Source: Candidatus Aenigmatarchaeota archaeon (GTDB taxonomy: Archaea > Aenigmatarchaeota > Aenigmatarchaeia > QMZP01 > QMZT01). Taken from it: a stretch of DNA of 21,500 bases. The notes under the pieces were generated by a model, which saw nothing but the letters and a program-made list of their open reading frames with translations, searched no databases and was not told where the DNA came from. The translations under genes were made by a program, and so were the position numbers. Position 1 is the first letter of the stretch. The number at the start of each line of letters is the position of its first letter. The DNA is taken from contig DAOWAL010000002.1 in assembly GCA_030634615.1 (NCBI GenBank), forward strand, positions 1 through 21,500. Direction: 5' to 3'. Below, piece after piece: positions 7,838 to 13,786 of this stretch.

Positions 7838-8650
7838 TTATCTGAAGTAAGGTCCACCGAGTATCCTTTTGTCGACAGCGTATGTTATACCATTTTTTCC
7901 GTTTGATTCGAAAATTACGTAATTGACTTTTACAAACCCCTTTGATGGGTCATGGTCTACTACGTCTTTACCTATTTTATCATTAGGGTTCCATGGTACT
8001 GTGTCTGAGCCGTGTTTTGAACAGACTACAGGAAGCATAAGAAGACCGTCAGTTTCTTTGAGTTGTCCGAGTAACTGTGCAAGATGTTTTTCGTTTCTTG
8101 CCGCAACTGTTGTTGTTATTCTGTTATACGGCGACATTTTTTCATAACCCAAGTCTTTGCTTGCCGGAATTATTTTTACTTTGTCACCCATTCCAAGTTT
8201 TTTTACATTTCGTTCAGCTATTTCCAGAATTCGTGGTCTGATTTCTGTGCTGTATACCGCAGAGTTATTCGCTAAATCTGCCAATAGACATGTATAATAA
8301 CCACTACCTGCTTCAATCTCAAGATTTTCTTGACCGTTTGAAAGATCTAAGTTAAGAAGATTTGTAAAAAGTATATTTGATGCTGGAACAGTTTGCCCGT
8401 CTGCAAAAACAGTGCCTTTAAAATCATATTTGCCGGGAACATCCCCTGTGAATAATGCCCTATCAAATGTTTCAAGTGCTTGGAAGTATTTTTCAGGTAT
8501 ATTATGAGTATCAACTGCTTTTCTAATGGAATCTACCATTGCTTTGTTACTTAAAAACCCTTCTTGTCCACGTATTTTTTCAAGTGACTCGATAACATCT
8601 TGATTGGGAAAATCTGTTTCTCTGAAGTTGTATTTTTTAATACATTCCAT
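7838..8650 (-). CDS. protein-L-isoaspartate O-methyltransferase family protein
   Basis: The 270-residue protein resembles PCMT enzymes, which use S-adenosylmethionine to methylate isoaspartyl residues during protein repair. The family's GQT motif is at 85-87 (ADGQTVPAS), and the SAM-binding loop is LEIEAGSGYYT near 110-120, followed by an acidic strand end (STEIRPRILEIA). An N-terminal extension of about 60 residues precedes the usual start, and the C-terminus (KRILGGPYFR) is also longer than in the shortest PCMTs. Another SAM-dependent methyltransferase of this subfamily is possible, so I give no symbol. It is transcribed convergently with the small gene at 7626 and away from the Doc module. 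Confidence 0.75.
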   Translation of the reverse strand: MECIKKYNFRETDFPNQDVIESLEKIRGQEGFLSNKAMVDSIRKAVDTHNIPEKYFQALETFDRALFTGDVPGKYDFKGTVFADGQTVPASNILFTNLLNLDLSNGQENLEIEAGSGYYTCLLADLANNSAVYSTEIRPRILEIAERNVKKLGMGDKVKIIPASKDLGYEKMSPYNRITTTVAARNEKHLAQLLGQLKETDGLLMLPVVCSKHGSDTVPWNPNDKIGKDVVDHDPSKGFVKVNYVIFESNGKNGITYAVDKRILGGPYFR

Positions 8651-8670
8651 GTTAAAAACATGTTTTTTTG

Positions 8671-8679
8671 ATTTAAATA
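8671..8679 (-). promoter_or_regulatory. TATA box of the PCMT-like gene
   Basis: On the minus strand TATTTAAAT lies 21-29 bases before the ATG at 8650, with no ribosome site. This fits a leaderless transcript. Confidence 0.5.
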
Positions 8680-8715
8680 GTCACTATTGTATAGTAAATG
8701 TGATATTCATGTAAT

Positions 8716-8742
8716 CTTTTTATTTCTCGACTATTCTCTTTT
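8716..8742. repeat. 27-bp direct repeat, left copy
   Basis: These 27 bases, starting CTTTTTATTTCTCGACTATT and ending CTCTTTT, are identical to 9340-9366 in the same orientation. This copy covers the last codons and stop of the ribbon-helix-helix gene (KRIVEK on the minus strand). The flanks of the two copies differ at once on both sides. The repeat period is 624 bases and spans exactly the two-gene module. Confidence 0.9.
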
Positions 8743-8944
8743 CTACCACTTCGTCTATGATATTACTCATTGACTTACCAGTTTCTCTGGATTCATTTTT
8801 AAGTGCGTTGAAAGTGGAGCGACGGATGGTGAAAGAGCGTCTCATCTTCTCAAGAGGCATATTCCCTGTTCTATCAAATTCTTCAAGCATTCTTGCGTAT
8901 TTCTCGTTTTCCTTCATTATTCTTTCAATTTCCTGTAACCGCAT
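8720..8944 (-). CDS. ribbon-helix-helix antitoxin-like protein paired with Doc
   Basis: The protein has 74 residues. The N-terminal 35 are helical and charged, and residues 36-72 (SFTIRRSTFNALKNE, then SMSNIIDEVVEKRI) read as a ribbon-helix-helix DNA-binding unit: a basic strand followed by two helices. Such proteins dimerise, bind operator DNA and often neutralise a partner toxin. The start overlaps the doc stop by 20 bases, showing translational coupling. The order is toxin first, antitoxin second, and the partner is not a Phd-type protein, both departures from classical phd-doc. The last six codons and stop lie in the flanking 27-bp repeat. Confidence 0.7.
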   Translation of the reverse strand: MRLQEIERIMKENEKYARMLEEFDRTGNMPLEKMRRSFTIRRSTFNALKNESRETGKSMSNIIDEVVEKRIVEK

Positions 8945-9281
8945 ATCTTATCAACCTCTCTATCCTTCCTACATCTGTTATGTTTTCCATGGCTATCTTG
9001 GTTATTTCCAAGACCAAACTTTCGTTTACCTTTTTTCCTGTTTTGATTTTACTATTTTCCAGTATAGCAAGTGCCGACATGAGGGCTGTTCTCTTATTAC
9101 CGTCTGTGAAAGGGTGACCAACTAAAATTGCCCTCCATAAATATGCTATTTTCCTGAAAACCGCCTTTCCTCTTCCCAGAGAAAGGGCAGTTTCTATTTC
9201 AGCATCTGTCCTGAGACTCCCGCCATACTTATCATTTATCCACTTTATCTGGTCTTTGGATATTATATATTCCGAATTCAT
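8925..9281 (-). CDS. doc: Doc-type toxin, Fic fold
   Basis: The 118-residue protein has the compact length of Doc. The active-site loop is HPFTDGNKRTAL (H56 to R64). Lys after Asn (GNKR rather than the GNGR of AMPylating Fic proteins) is the Doc hallmark; Doc of phage P1 phosphorylates elongation factor Tu. Doc usually has Ala before that Asn, while this one has Gly as in Fic, so the chemistry is not certain. The archaeal target would have to be an EF-1A-like factor or something else (inference). It is the first gene of a two-gene operon with its own promoter, bracketed by the 27-bp repeat. Confidence 0.82.
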   Translation of the reverse strand: MNSEYIISKDQIKWINDKYGGSLRTDAEIETALSLGRGKAVFRKIAYLWRAILVGHPFTDGNKRTALMSALAILENSKIKTGKKVNESLVLEITKIAMENITDVGRIERLIRYAVTGN

Positions 9282-9302
9282 ATATATCTTTTCGTAATAT
9301 TA

Positions 9303-9311
9303 CTTATAAAG
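9303..9311 (-). promoter_or_regulatory. TATA box of the doc operon
   Basis: On the minus strand CTTTATAAG lies 22-30 bases before the ATG at 9281. Just upstream on the plus strand, GTTATC occurs twice (9311-9316 and 9325-9330) at a 14-base period. This is a possible operator for the ribbon-helix-helix protein, which is a guess. Confidence 0.5.
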
Positions 9312-9339
9312 TTATCGTTTGTTCGTTATCTGTACAAAC

Positions 9340-9366
9340 CTTTTTATTTCTCGACTATTCTCTTTT
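9340..9366. repeat. 27-bp direct repeat, right copy
   Basis: This is identical to 8716-8742. It lies upstream of doc and just before the aldolase gene. It begins CTTTTTATTT, which is placed to be the aldolase TATA box. On the minus strand it would again read KRIVEK and stop, but with stop codons right before it, so it is not the remains of a longer second antitoxin gene. Confidence 0.9.
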
Positions 9367-9400
9367 ATTATATCATTATTACAGAATGATTTTGAGGTGA
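9340..9400 (+). promoter_or_regulatory. promoter and ribosome site of the aldolase-hyp operon
   Basis: CTTTTTATTT at 9340-9349 is TATA-like and would start transcription near 9370. GAGGTGA at 9394-9400 is a strong ribosome site, 4 bases before the ATG at 9405. A second AT-rich element at 9363-9375 would start too late to include the ribosome site. The chosen TATA box lies inside the 27-bp repeat. Confidence 0.45.
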
Positions 9401-9404
9401 TTTC

Positions 9405-10190
9405 ATGGATTGGGGTAAAAGTAACAGAATGAACAGGATTATAAGACCAAAAACAGGTCGAACATTAATGCTTGCAGTGGATCATGGATATTTTCTTGGT
9501 CCGACAACAGGGCTTGAAAAGCCGGGTGAAATGGTAAAACAACTTTTGCCATATGCTGATTGTCTAATGCCGACTCGCGGAGTACTAAGGAATTGTATTG
9601 ATTCAAAAATAGATACACCTATTGTTCTTCGTGTATCAGGTGGAACAAGTATTCTTAATAAGAATCTTTTACACGAGGGCATCACAGTTTCAATAGAAGA
9701 TGCAATAAGGCTTAATGTTGCTGGTGTTGCATTTTCAATAACAGTCGGGACAGACTGGGAAAGGGATACAATTCTTGGACTTTCTCAGTTAGTTGATGAA
9801 GCAGAAGAATTCGGAATACCCGTTGTTGTAGTAACAGCTGTTGGGAAGGGACTTGGTAAAGATGCAAGATATCTTTCCTTGGCATCCAGAATGGCAGCAG
9901 AACACGGAGCAAGTATTGTAAAAACATATTTCTGTGAAAACTTTGAAAAAGTAGTTGATACATGCCCGGTTCCAATCGTAATTGCAGGCGGTAAGAAAAT
10001 GCCTGAACCAGATGCATTGAAAATGGCATACGACGCTTTACAGGCAGGAGCAGTTGGTGTTGACATGGGAAGAAACATTTTCCAGTCAAAGGATCCAGTT
10101 GCAATGATACAGGCTGTGCGGGAAATCATACACAAGGATGCAAATCCAAAAGAAGCTTATGAATTTTTCAAACAGAAATGTAAGGAGTGA
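9405..10190 (+). CDS. lsrF: LsrF/DhnA-type class I aldolase family protein
   Basis: The 261-residue TIM-barrel protein follows bacterial LsrF closely: DWGKSNRMNRI at the start, MLAVDHGYFLGPTTGLE at 22-38, PTRGVLRN, RYLSLASRMAAEHGA, the Schiff-base lysine K173 in IVKTYF, VPIVIAGGKKMPE, and GVDMGRNIFQS. LsrF is a thiolase acting on a phosphorylated autoinducer-2 breakdown product. Related archaeal proteins are class I fructose-bisphosphate aldolases or make a shikimate precursor. No autoinducer-2 uptake genes are seen here, so a sugar-phosphate aldolase role is at least as likely. It is the first gene of a five-gene operon. The strong ribosome site fixes the start. Confidence 0.85.
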   Translation: MDWGKSNRMNRIIRPKTGRTLMLAVDHGYFLGPTTGLEKPGEMVKQLLPYADCLMPTRGVLRNCIDSKIDTPIVLRVSGGTSILNKNLLHEGITVSIEDAIRLNVAGVAFSITVGTDWERDTILGLSQLVDEAEEFGIPVVVVTAVGKGLGKDARYLSLASRMAAEHGASIVKTYFCENFEKVVDTCPVPIVIAGGKKMPEPDALKMAYDALQAGAVGVDMGRNIFQSKDPVAMIQAVREIIHKDANPKEAYEFFKQKCKE

Positions 10191-10194
10191 ATGA

Positions 10195-10503
10195 ATGGGT
10201 TGTTTTGTAGTTCCTTTGGTAGCAACAATTGTAATAGGCCTAAGAAGAAAAACTTCACATAAGAAAAAAACTGTTGAAGGTTTTTGGCTTAGTATAATGA
10301 TGGCAGGTGCTTCCATATTCGGACTTATCGATCACGCGTGGAATGGTGAACTTTTCATGCTAAGTTCCAATTTAGTAGCTGATATCTCACTTGGCTTTAC
10401 AATAACCACAGGAGTGTTCATAGGTTGGTTATTCATAGTTCACAGAGAAAGATTGTCTGGTCACCTTCCGTTTATAGAAAGGAAAACTGGATTATACAAG
10501 TAA
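10195..10503 (+). CDS. small membrane protein (102 aa)
   Basis: I do not recognise the family. There are probably three membrane segments (about 2-16, 30-48 and 60-82), with a basic loop RRKTSHKKK after the first and a polar C-terminal tail. The start is the second of two close ATGs: the one at 10191 is in another frame, and AAGGAG at 10180-10185 serves as ribosome site for 10195. It sits 4 bases after the aldolase stop and 9 bases before hypA, so it is co-transcribed with both. Its place suggests a membrane partner, perhaps in metal handling, but that is a guess. Confidence 0.75.
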   Translation: MGCFVVPLVATIVIGLRRKTSHKKKTVEGFWLSIMMAGASIFGLIDHAWNGELFMLSSNLVADISLGFTITTGVFIGWLFIVHRERLSGHLPFIERKTGLYK

Positions 10504-10512
10504 GTTGATTAT

Positions 10513-10917
10513 ATGCACGAATGGGCTTTAGCTGAATCGGTGATAATTTCAGTTTCCAGATTTGCAAAGAAAAAGAAAATGAAAAAAGTTAAAACAGCTG
10601 AAGTATCATTTGGTGAAATGCAGAACATAGATAAAAAAATATTCAACTTTGCAGTAAAAGAACTTACAAAAGAAATGTCTGTTTTTTCCAATTTTTCTAT
10701 TAAGATGAAAACAGAAAAGACGAAAATGAAATGCCGCTCATGTAGTAAAGAGTGGCAATTTAGTTTTTCTAAAAGAATGAAAGAGAACGATCTTGAAGCA
10801 ATCCACTTTGTTCCTGAGGTATCTCATGTATATGTTAAATGTCCTAAATGTGGTAGCAGGGATTTTAAAATTTTAAACGGAAGAGGAATTATGATAAAGT
10901 CGGTGATCGGAAAATGA
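10513..10917 (+). CDS. hypA: hydrogenase nickel-insertion protein HypA
   Basis: The 134-residue protein starts MHEWALAES, with the His2-Glu3 nickel site of HypA. A zinc site with two CxxC pairs follows: C74/C77 (CRSC) and C110/C113 (CPKC). The segment between the pairs is longer than in bacterial HypA, as in archaeal versions. HypA delivers nickel to NiFe-hydrogenase large subunits together with HypB. The 3' end overlaps the next gene by ATGA, and that gene is a MinD-type ATPase known in archaea as the HypB partner. No hydrogenase gene lies in this window. Confidence 0.9.
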   Translation: MHEWALAESVIISVSRFAKKKKMKKVKTAEVSFGEMQNIDKKIFNFAVKELTKEMSVFSNFSIKMKTEKTKMKCRSCSKEWQFSFSKRMKENDLEAIHFVPEVSHVYVKCPKCGSRDFKILNGRGIMIKSVIGK

Positions 10918-11636
10918 TTGATCCAAGAACCAGTATAATATCAAAGAGAATGAAGAAAGTAAAAAGAATAGTAGCTGTTGCTGGTGGTAAAGGCGGTGTT
11001 GGTAAAAGCTCGGTTGCATCAATGCTTTCCTTGGCACTTTCCAAAAAAGGTTATCGTGTCGGACTTTTTGATTTGGACTTTCACGGTCCGAGTACACATG
11101 TTATCCTTGGTGCCAAGAAAGACATGCCAGTAGAGGACATGGGTATAATCCCGCCTCTTGTAAGTGGAATAAAATTCATGAGTATAACACATTACATCGG
11201 GAATAATCCTTCACCGATAAGAGGTGAGGATCTTACAAATTCAATGATAGAATTACTTGCAATAACAAGATGGGAAGATTTAGATTATCTTATTTTGGAT
11301 GTTCCGCCGGGACTTGGGGATACAACTCTTGACATAATAAGACTACTTCCAAAAACAAAATTTTTGATAGTTCACAACAATTCAAAGCTTGTTACAGAGA
11401 CTGTGAAAAAACTTGTCAAAATGTTAAAAGAACACAAAGTTCCGATCATAGGTGGAATCGAAAATATGAGAGTATTGCGAGAAGAATCTTGCAGTGATTC
11501 TAAATTCCTTGGGTCTATAAGGTACGATAGATCATTTGAAAAAGCACTTGGTTGTGAGGAAAAACTTCTGAGAACATACTTCTTTAAAGACATAACTAAT
11601 ATAATTCCTAAAATTGAAAAGAGGGCGAAAAAATGA
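10914..11636 (+). CDS. MinD/Mrp-type ATPase, archaeal HypB (mmHypB)
   Basis: The 240-residue SIMIBI ATPase has the deviant Walker A motif GGKGGVGKSS at 24-33, the switch region FDLDFHGPS, and LILDVPPGLGD as Walker B. It lacks the C-terminal CxxC pair of Mrp/Nbp35 iron-sulfur carriers. Archaea that have no GTPase-type HypB use such a MinD-type ATPase with HypA for nickel insertion, as established in Thermococcus kodakarensis. Its overlap with hypA (ATGA) supports the same role here. It also overlaps the dehydrogenase gene downstream by ATGA. A role in iron-sulfur cluster transfer is the main alternative. Confidence 0.85.
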   Translation: MIDPRTSIISKRMKKVKRIVAVAGGKGGVGKSSVASMLSLALSKKGYRVGLFDLDFHGPSTHVILGAKKDMPVEDMGIIPPLVSGIKFMSITHYIGNNPSPIRGEDLTNSMIELLAITRWEDLDYLILDVPPGLGDTTLDIIRLLPKTKFLIVHNNSKLVTETVKKLVKMLKEHKVPIIGGIENMRVLREESCSDSKFLGSIRYDRSFEKALGCEEKLLRTYFFKDITNIIPKIEKRAKK

Positions 11637-12655
11637 AAGTTGCGATGTATTACAAAAACTGCGATGTGAGAATTGAAGAATACCCAGTTCCAGAAATAGA
11701 TGAAAATGAAATTATGATGAAAGTAATGGCTTCAGGAATATGCGGATCAGATGTAATGGAGTGGTACAGAATAAAAAAAGCTCCGCTTGTTTTAGGGCAT
11801 GAAGTTTCCGGAACTGTTGAAAAGACTGGTAAAAATGTAAGAGGATTTAAGAAAGGTGAGAGAATTGTTGTTACCCATCACGTTGCTTGTGGAACGTGCC
11901 AGTGCTGTAAAGAAGGAAACGGTACTGTTTGCGATATGTTAAAAACAACAAAATTCTATCCGGGCGGATTCGCTGAATATTTGCGTGTTCCGAAAATAAA
12001 CATATCAAAGGGAACATTAAAACTTCCTGACAACGTTTCATTTGAAGAGGGGACATTTGTTGAACCGCTTGGCTGTGTTGTGCGTGGTCAGAACAAAGCG
12101 GATGTTAGAAAAAATCACAGTGTTCTTGTCTTAGGCTCAGGGATTTCAGGGCTACTTCACATAAACCTTGCAAAGTCAAAAGGTTGTAAAGTATTTGCAA
12201 CTGATATTTCAGAGTTCAGGTTAAAGATGGCAAAGAAGTTTGGGGCAGACATAACTTTCGATGCTCTCAAATACGATGTCGAAGAATTCAAAAAGAAAAA
12301 CAATGGAAAACTTGCAGACAGGGTTATTGTCTCAACTGGTGCACCGTCTGCAATTGTACAGGCATTTAACTCAGTTGAAAAAGGAGGAACAATTCTTCTC
12401 TTTGCTCCAACAAGTCCAAACGCAGAAGTTCTAATTCCTGTAAACGATCTTTGGTCAAAATGTGCAACAGTAACAACTACATATGCTGCAGTTAAGGAAG
12501 ATTTGGAAGAAGCGCTTGATCTCATATCAAAAAAGAAAGTCAACGTTAAAGACATGGTCACCCACAATTTAACTCTTGACTACATACAGAAAGGATTTAA
12601 TCTTGTTCTCAGACCGGAAAATTCCATAAAGGTAATAATCGAGCCGCATAAATAG
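11633..12655 (+). CDS. zinc-dependent medium-chain alcohol/polyol dehydrogenase
   Basis: The 340-residue protein has both zinc sites of the family: catalytic Cys37 (GICGSD), His56-Glu57 (LGHE) and Glu144 (VEP), plus structural C86, C89, C92 and C100. The cofactor fold has GSGISG at 168-173, followed by an acidic strand end (ATDIS), which favours NAD over NADP. The overall layout is like sorbitol or threonine dehydrogenases; the substrate cannot be told. It is the last gene of the operon and is translationally coupled to the MinD-type HypB. The aldolase at the head of the operon could supply or consume its substrate (inference). Confidence 0.88.
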   Translation: MKVAMYYKNCDVRIEEYPVPEIDENEIMMKVMASGICGSDVMEWYRIKKAPLVLGHEVSGTVEKTGKNVRGFKKGERIVVTHHVACGTCQCCKEGNGTVCDMLKTTKFYPGGFAEYLRVPKINISKGTLKLPDNVSFEEGTFVEPLGCVVRGQNKADVRKNHSVLVLGSGISGLLHINLAKSKGCKVFATDISEFRLKMAKKFGADITFDALKYDVEEFKKKNNGKLADRVIVSTGAPSAIVQAFNSVEKGGTILLFAPTSPNAEVLIPVNDLWSKCATVTTTYAAVKEDLEEALDLISKKKVNVKDMVTHNLTLDYIQKGFNLVLRPENSIKVIIEPHK

Positions 12656-12725
12656 ATTTTAAAAATTTGCAAATGATCATTTTGGGGGCATACAGAAAGA
12701 TAAGTGTAGCCAAATTTTAATAAAA

Positions 12726-12744
12726 CTTTATAAATGTGGTCACC
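12726..12744 (+). promoter_or_regulatory. fic promoter with overlapping operator-like site
   Basis: CTTTATAAA (12726-12734) is a good TATA box 22-30 bases before the ATG at 12756. ATGTGGTCACC (12734-12744) begins at its last base and covers the space up to the expected start site. A protein bound there would block transcription. The same 11 bases recur twice right after the gene. Confidence 0.6.
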
Positions 12745-12755
12745 TAAATTTAATT

Positions 12756-13691
12756 ATGTTTGTAGAGAAAAGAAAGGTCGGTAAGAGGACAAAATATTAT
12801 CTTGTTCACTCTTTCAGAGAAAACGGTGGAGTTAAAAAAATAAGACGCTTCTTGGGCTCAGACCTTTCAGACTCTGAACTTAATAAAATAAAAAAATCTG
12901 CTGAGAGTATAATTATTGAACAGATTAGAATATACAAGACCATAAGCGATCCATTAAAGACCGTTCTGGATAAAGAAGAAATTAATGAATTGCAAACACT
13001 CGAGTCAAAAGGCAAAATGCACATATTCCACCTTTCAGAAGATGAATGGAATAAATTTTCTGAGGACTTTACTTATGATACAAATGCAATAGAAGGTTCA
13101 ACAGTTACGAAAAATGAAGTAAAAAATATACTTAGAAAAAACCATTGGCCTGAAGATAGAGCTAAATGGGAAGTATCAGAAACATATGGTGTTTCCGATG
13201 CCATAAAATACATAAGAAAAAGCAAAACTCATATATCACTTGAATTAATCAAAAAACTTCATTTCATAGTTTTTAAAAATTCTAAACAATTTGCAGGCAA
13301 TTTCCGAAAAACTGGAGAAGAGGTTGTTGTTGCAAACAGTTCAGGTAGAATTTTACATAGAGGTGCACCATCACAAAAGGTGACATGTCTCATAAAAGAA
13401 CTTGTTTCGTGGTACGAAAAGAACAATAATCGTTATCCTCCAATTACGCTTTCAGCTGTTGTTCATAATCAATTTGAAAACATACACCCTTTTCTTGATG
13501 GCAACGGACGAGTTGGTCGTCTACTTCTCAATAACATACTTATAAAACATTCTTTACCTCCTGTAAACATACATTTTTCAAACAGACAAATATATTATTC
13601 TACACTTAGGGAATATCAGAAAAACGGAAACATCCGCCCCACAATAGAACTCATATTAAACGAATATGGAAAGCTGAAGAAAAACAGGTGA
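12756..13691 (+). CDS. Fic-domain AMPylase, class II with inhibitory helix
   Basis: The 311-residue protein opens with a basic domain (FVEKRKVGKRTKYYLVHSF, then KKIRRFLG at 27-34), followed by a charged helical region. The inhibitory helix motif TNAIEG (109-114, with the active-site-blocking Glu113) precedes the Fic core, so this is a class II Fic. The full catalytic loop HPFLDGNGR is at 244-252, the form that transfers AMP to target proteins. The target is unknown; a wHTH-like or other extra domain may select it. The stop codon lies inside the inverted repeat at 13687-13716. It is the second Fic-fold gene in the window and seems single-gene, unlike the Doc module. Confidence 0.88.
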   Translation: MFVEKRKVGKRTKYYLVHSFRENGGVKKIRRFLGSDLSDSELNKIKKSAESIIIEQIRIYKTISDPLKTVLDKEEINELQTLESKGKMHIFHLSEDEWNKFSEDFTYDTNAIEGSTVTKNEVKNILRKNHWPEDRAKWEVSETYGVSDAIKYIRKSKTHISLELIKKLHFIVFKNSKQFAGNFRKTGEEVVVANSSGRILHRGAPSQKVTCLIKELVSWYEKNNNRYPPITLSAVVHNQFENIHPFLDGNGRVGRLLLNNILIKHSLPPVNIHFSNRQIYYSTLREYQKNGNIRPTIELILNEYGKLKKNR

Positions 13692-13716
13692 CCACATTTT
13701 AAATTATGTGGTCACC
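13687..13716. repeat. inverted pair of the 11-bp sequence flanking the fic gene
   Basis: GGTGACCACAT (13687-13697) and its complement-inverted partner ATGTGGTCACC (13706-13716) are separated by 8 A/T bases and could form an 11-bp stem. The second arm is a direct copy of 12734-12744 in front of the gene. The first arm includes the fic stop codon. No T-run follows, so a simple terminator is less likely than a binding site or element boundary. Confidence 0.8.
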
Positions 13717-13752
13717 CAAATACGATTTCAATAACCTTGTTTAAACATAACG

Positions 13753-13759
13753 TTTTAAG
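13753..13759 (+). promoter_or_regulatory. possible TATA box of the helicase gene
   Basis: TTTTAAG lies 28-34 bases before the ATG at 13787 with no ribosome site in between. The match is weak. Confidence 0.3.
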
Positions 13760-13786
13760 CCCTCGTACCCATGTTATGTTATTCTT

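Noticed and set aside
9340..9366. Remnant of a second antitoxin gene
   Set aside because: The repeat does read KRIVEK and stop on the minus strand, but stop codons come directly before it and nothing else of the gene is recognisable.
13687..13716. Simple transcription terminator for fic
   Set aside because: The stem is strong but no T-run follows, and its arms repeat the promoter-side sequence, so a binding site or boundary is favoured.
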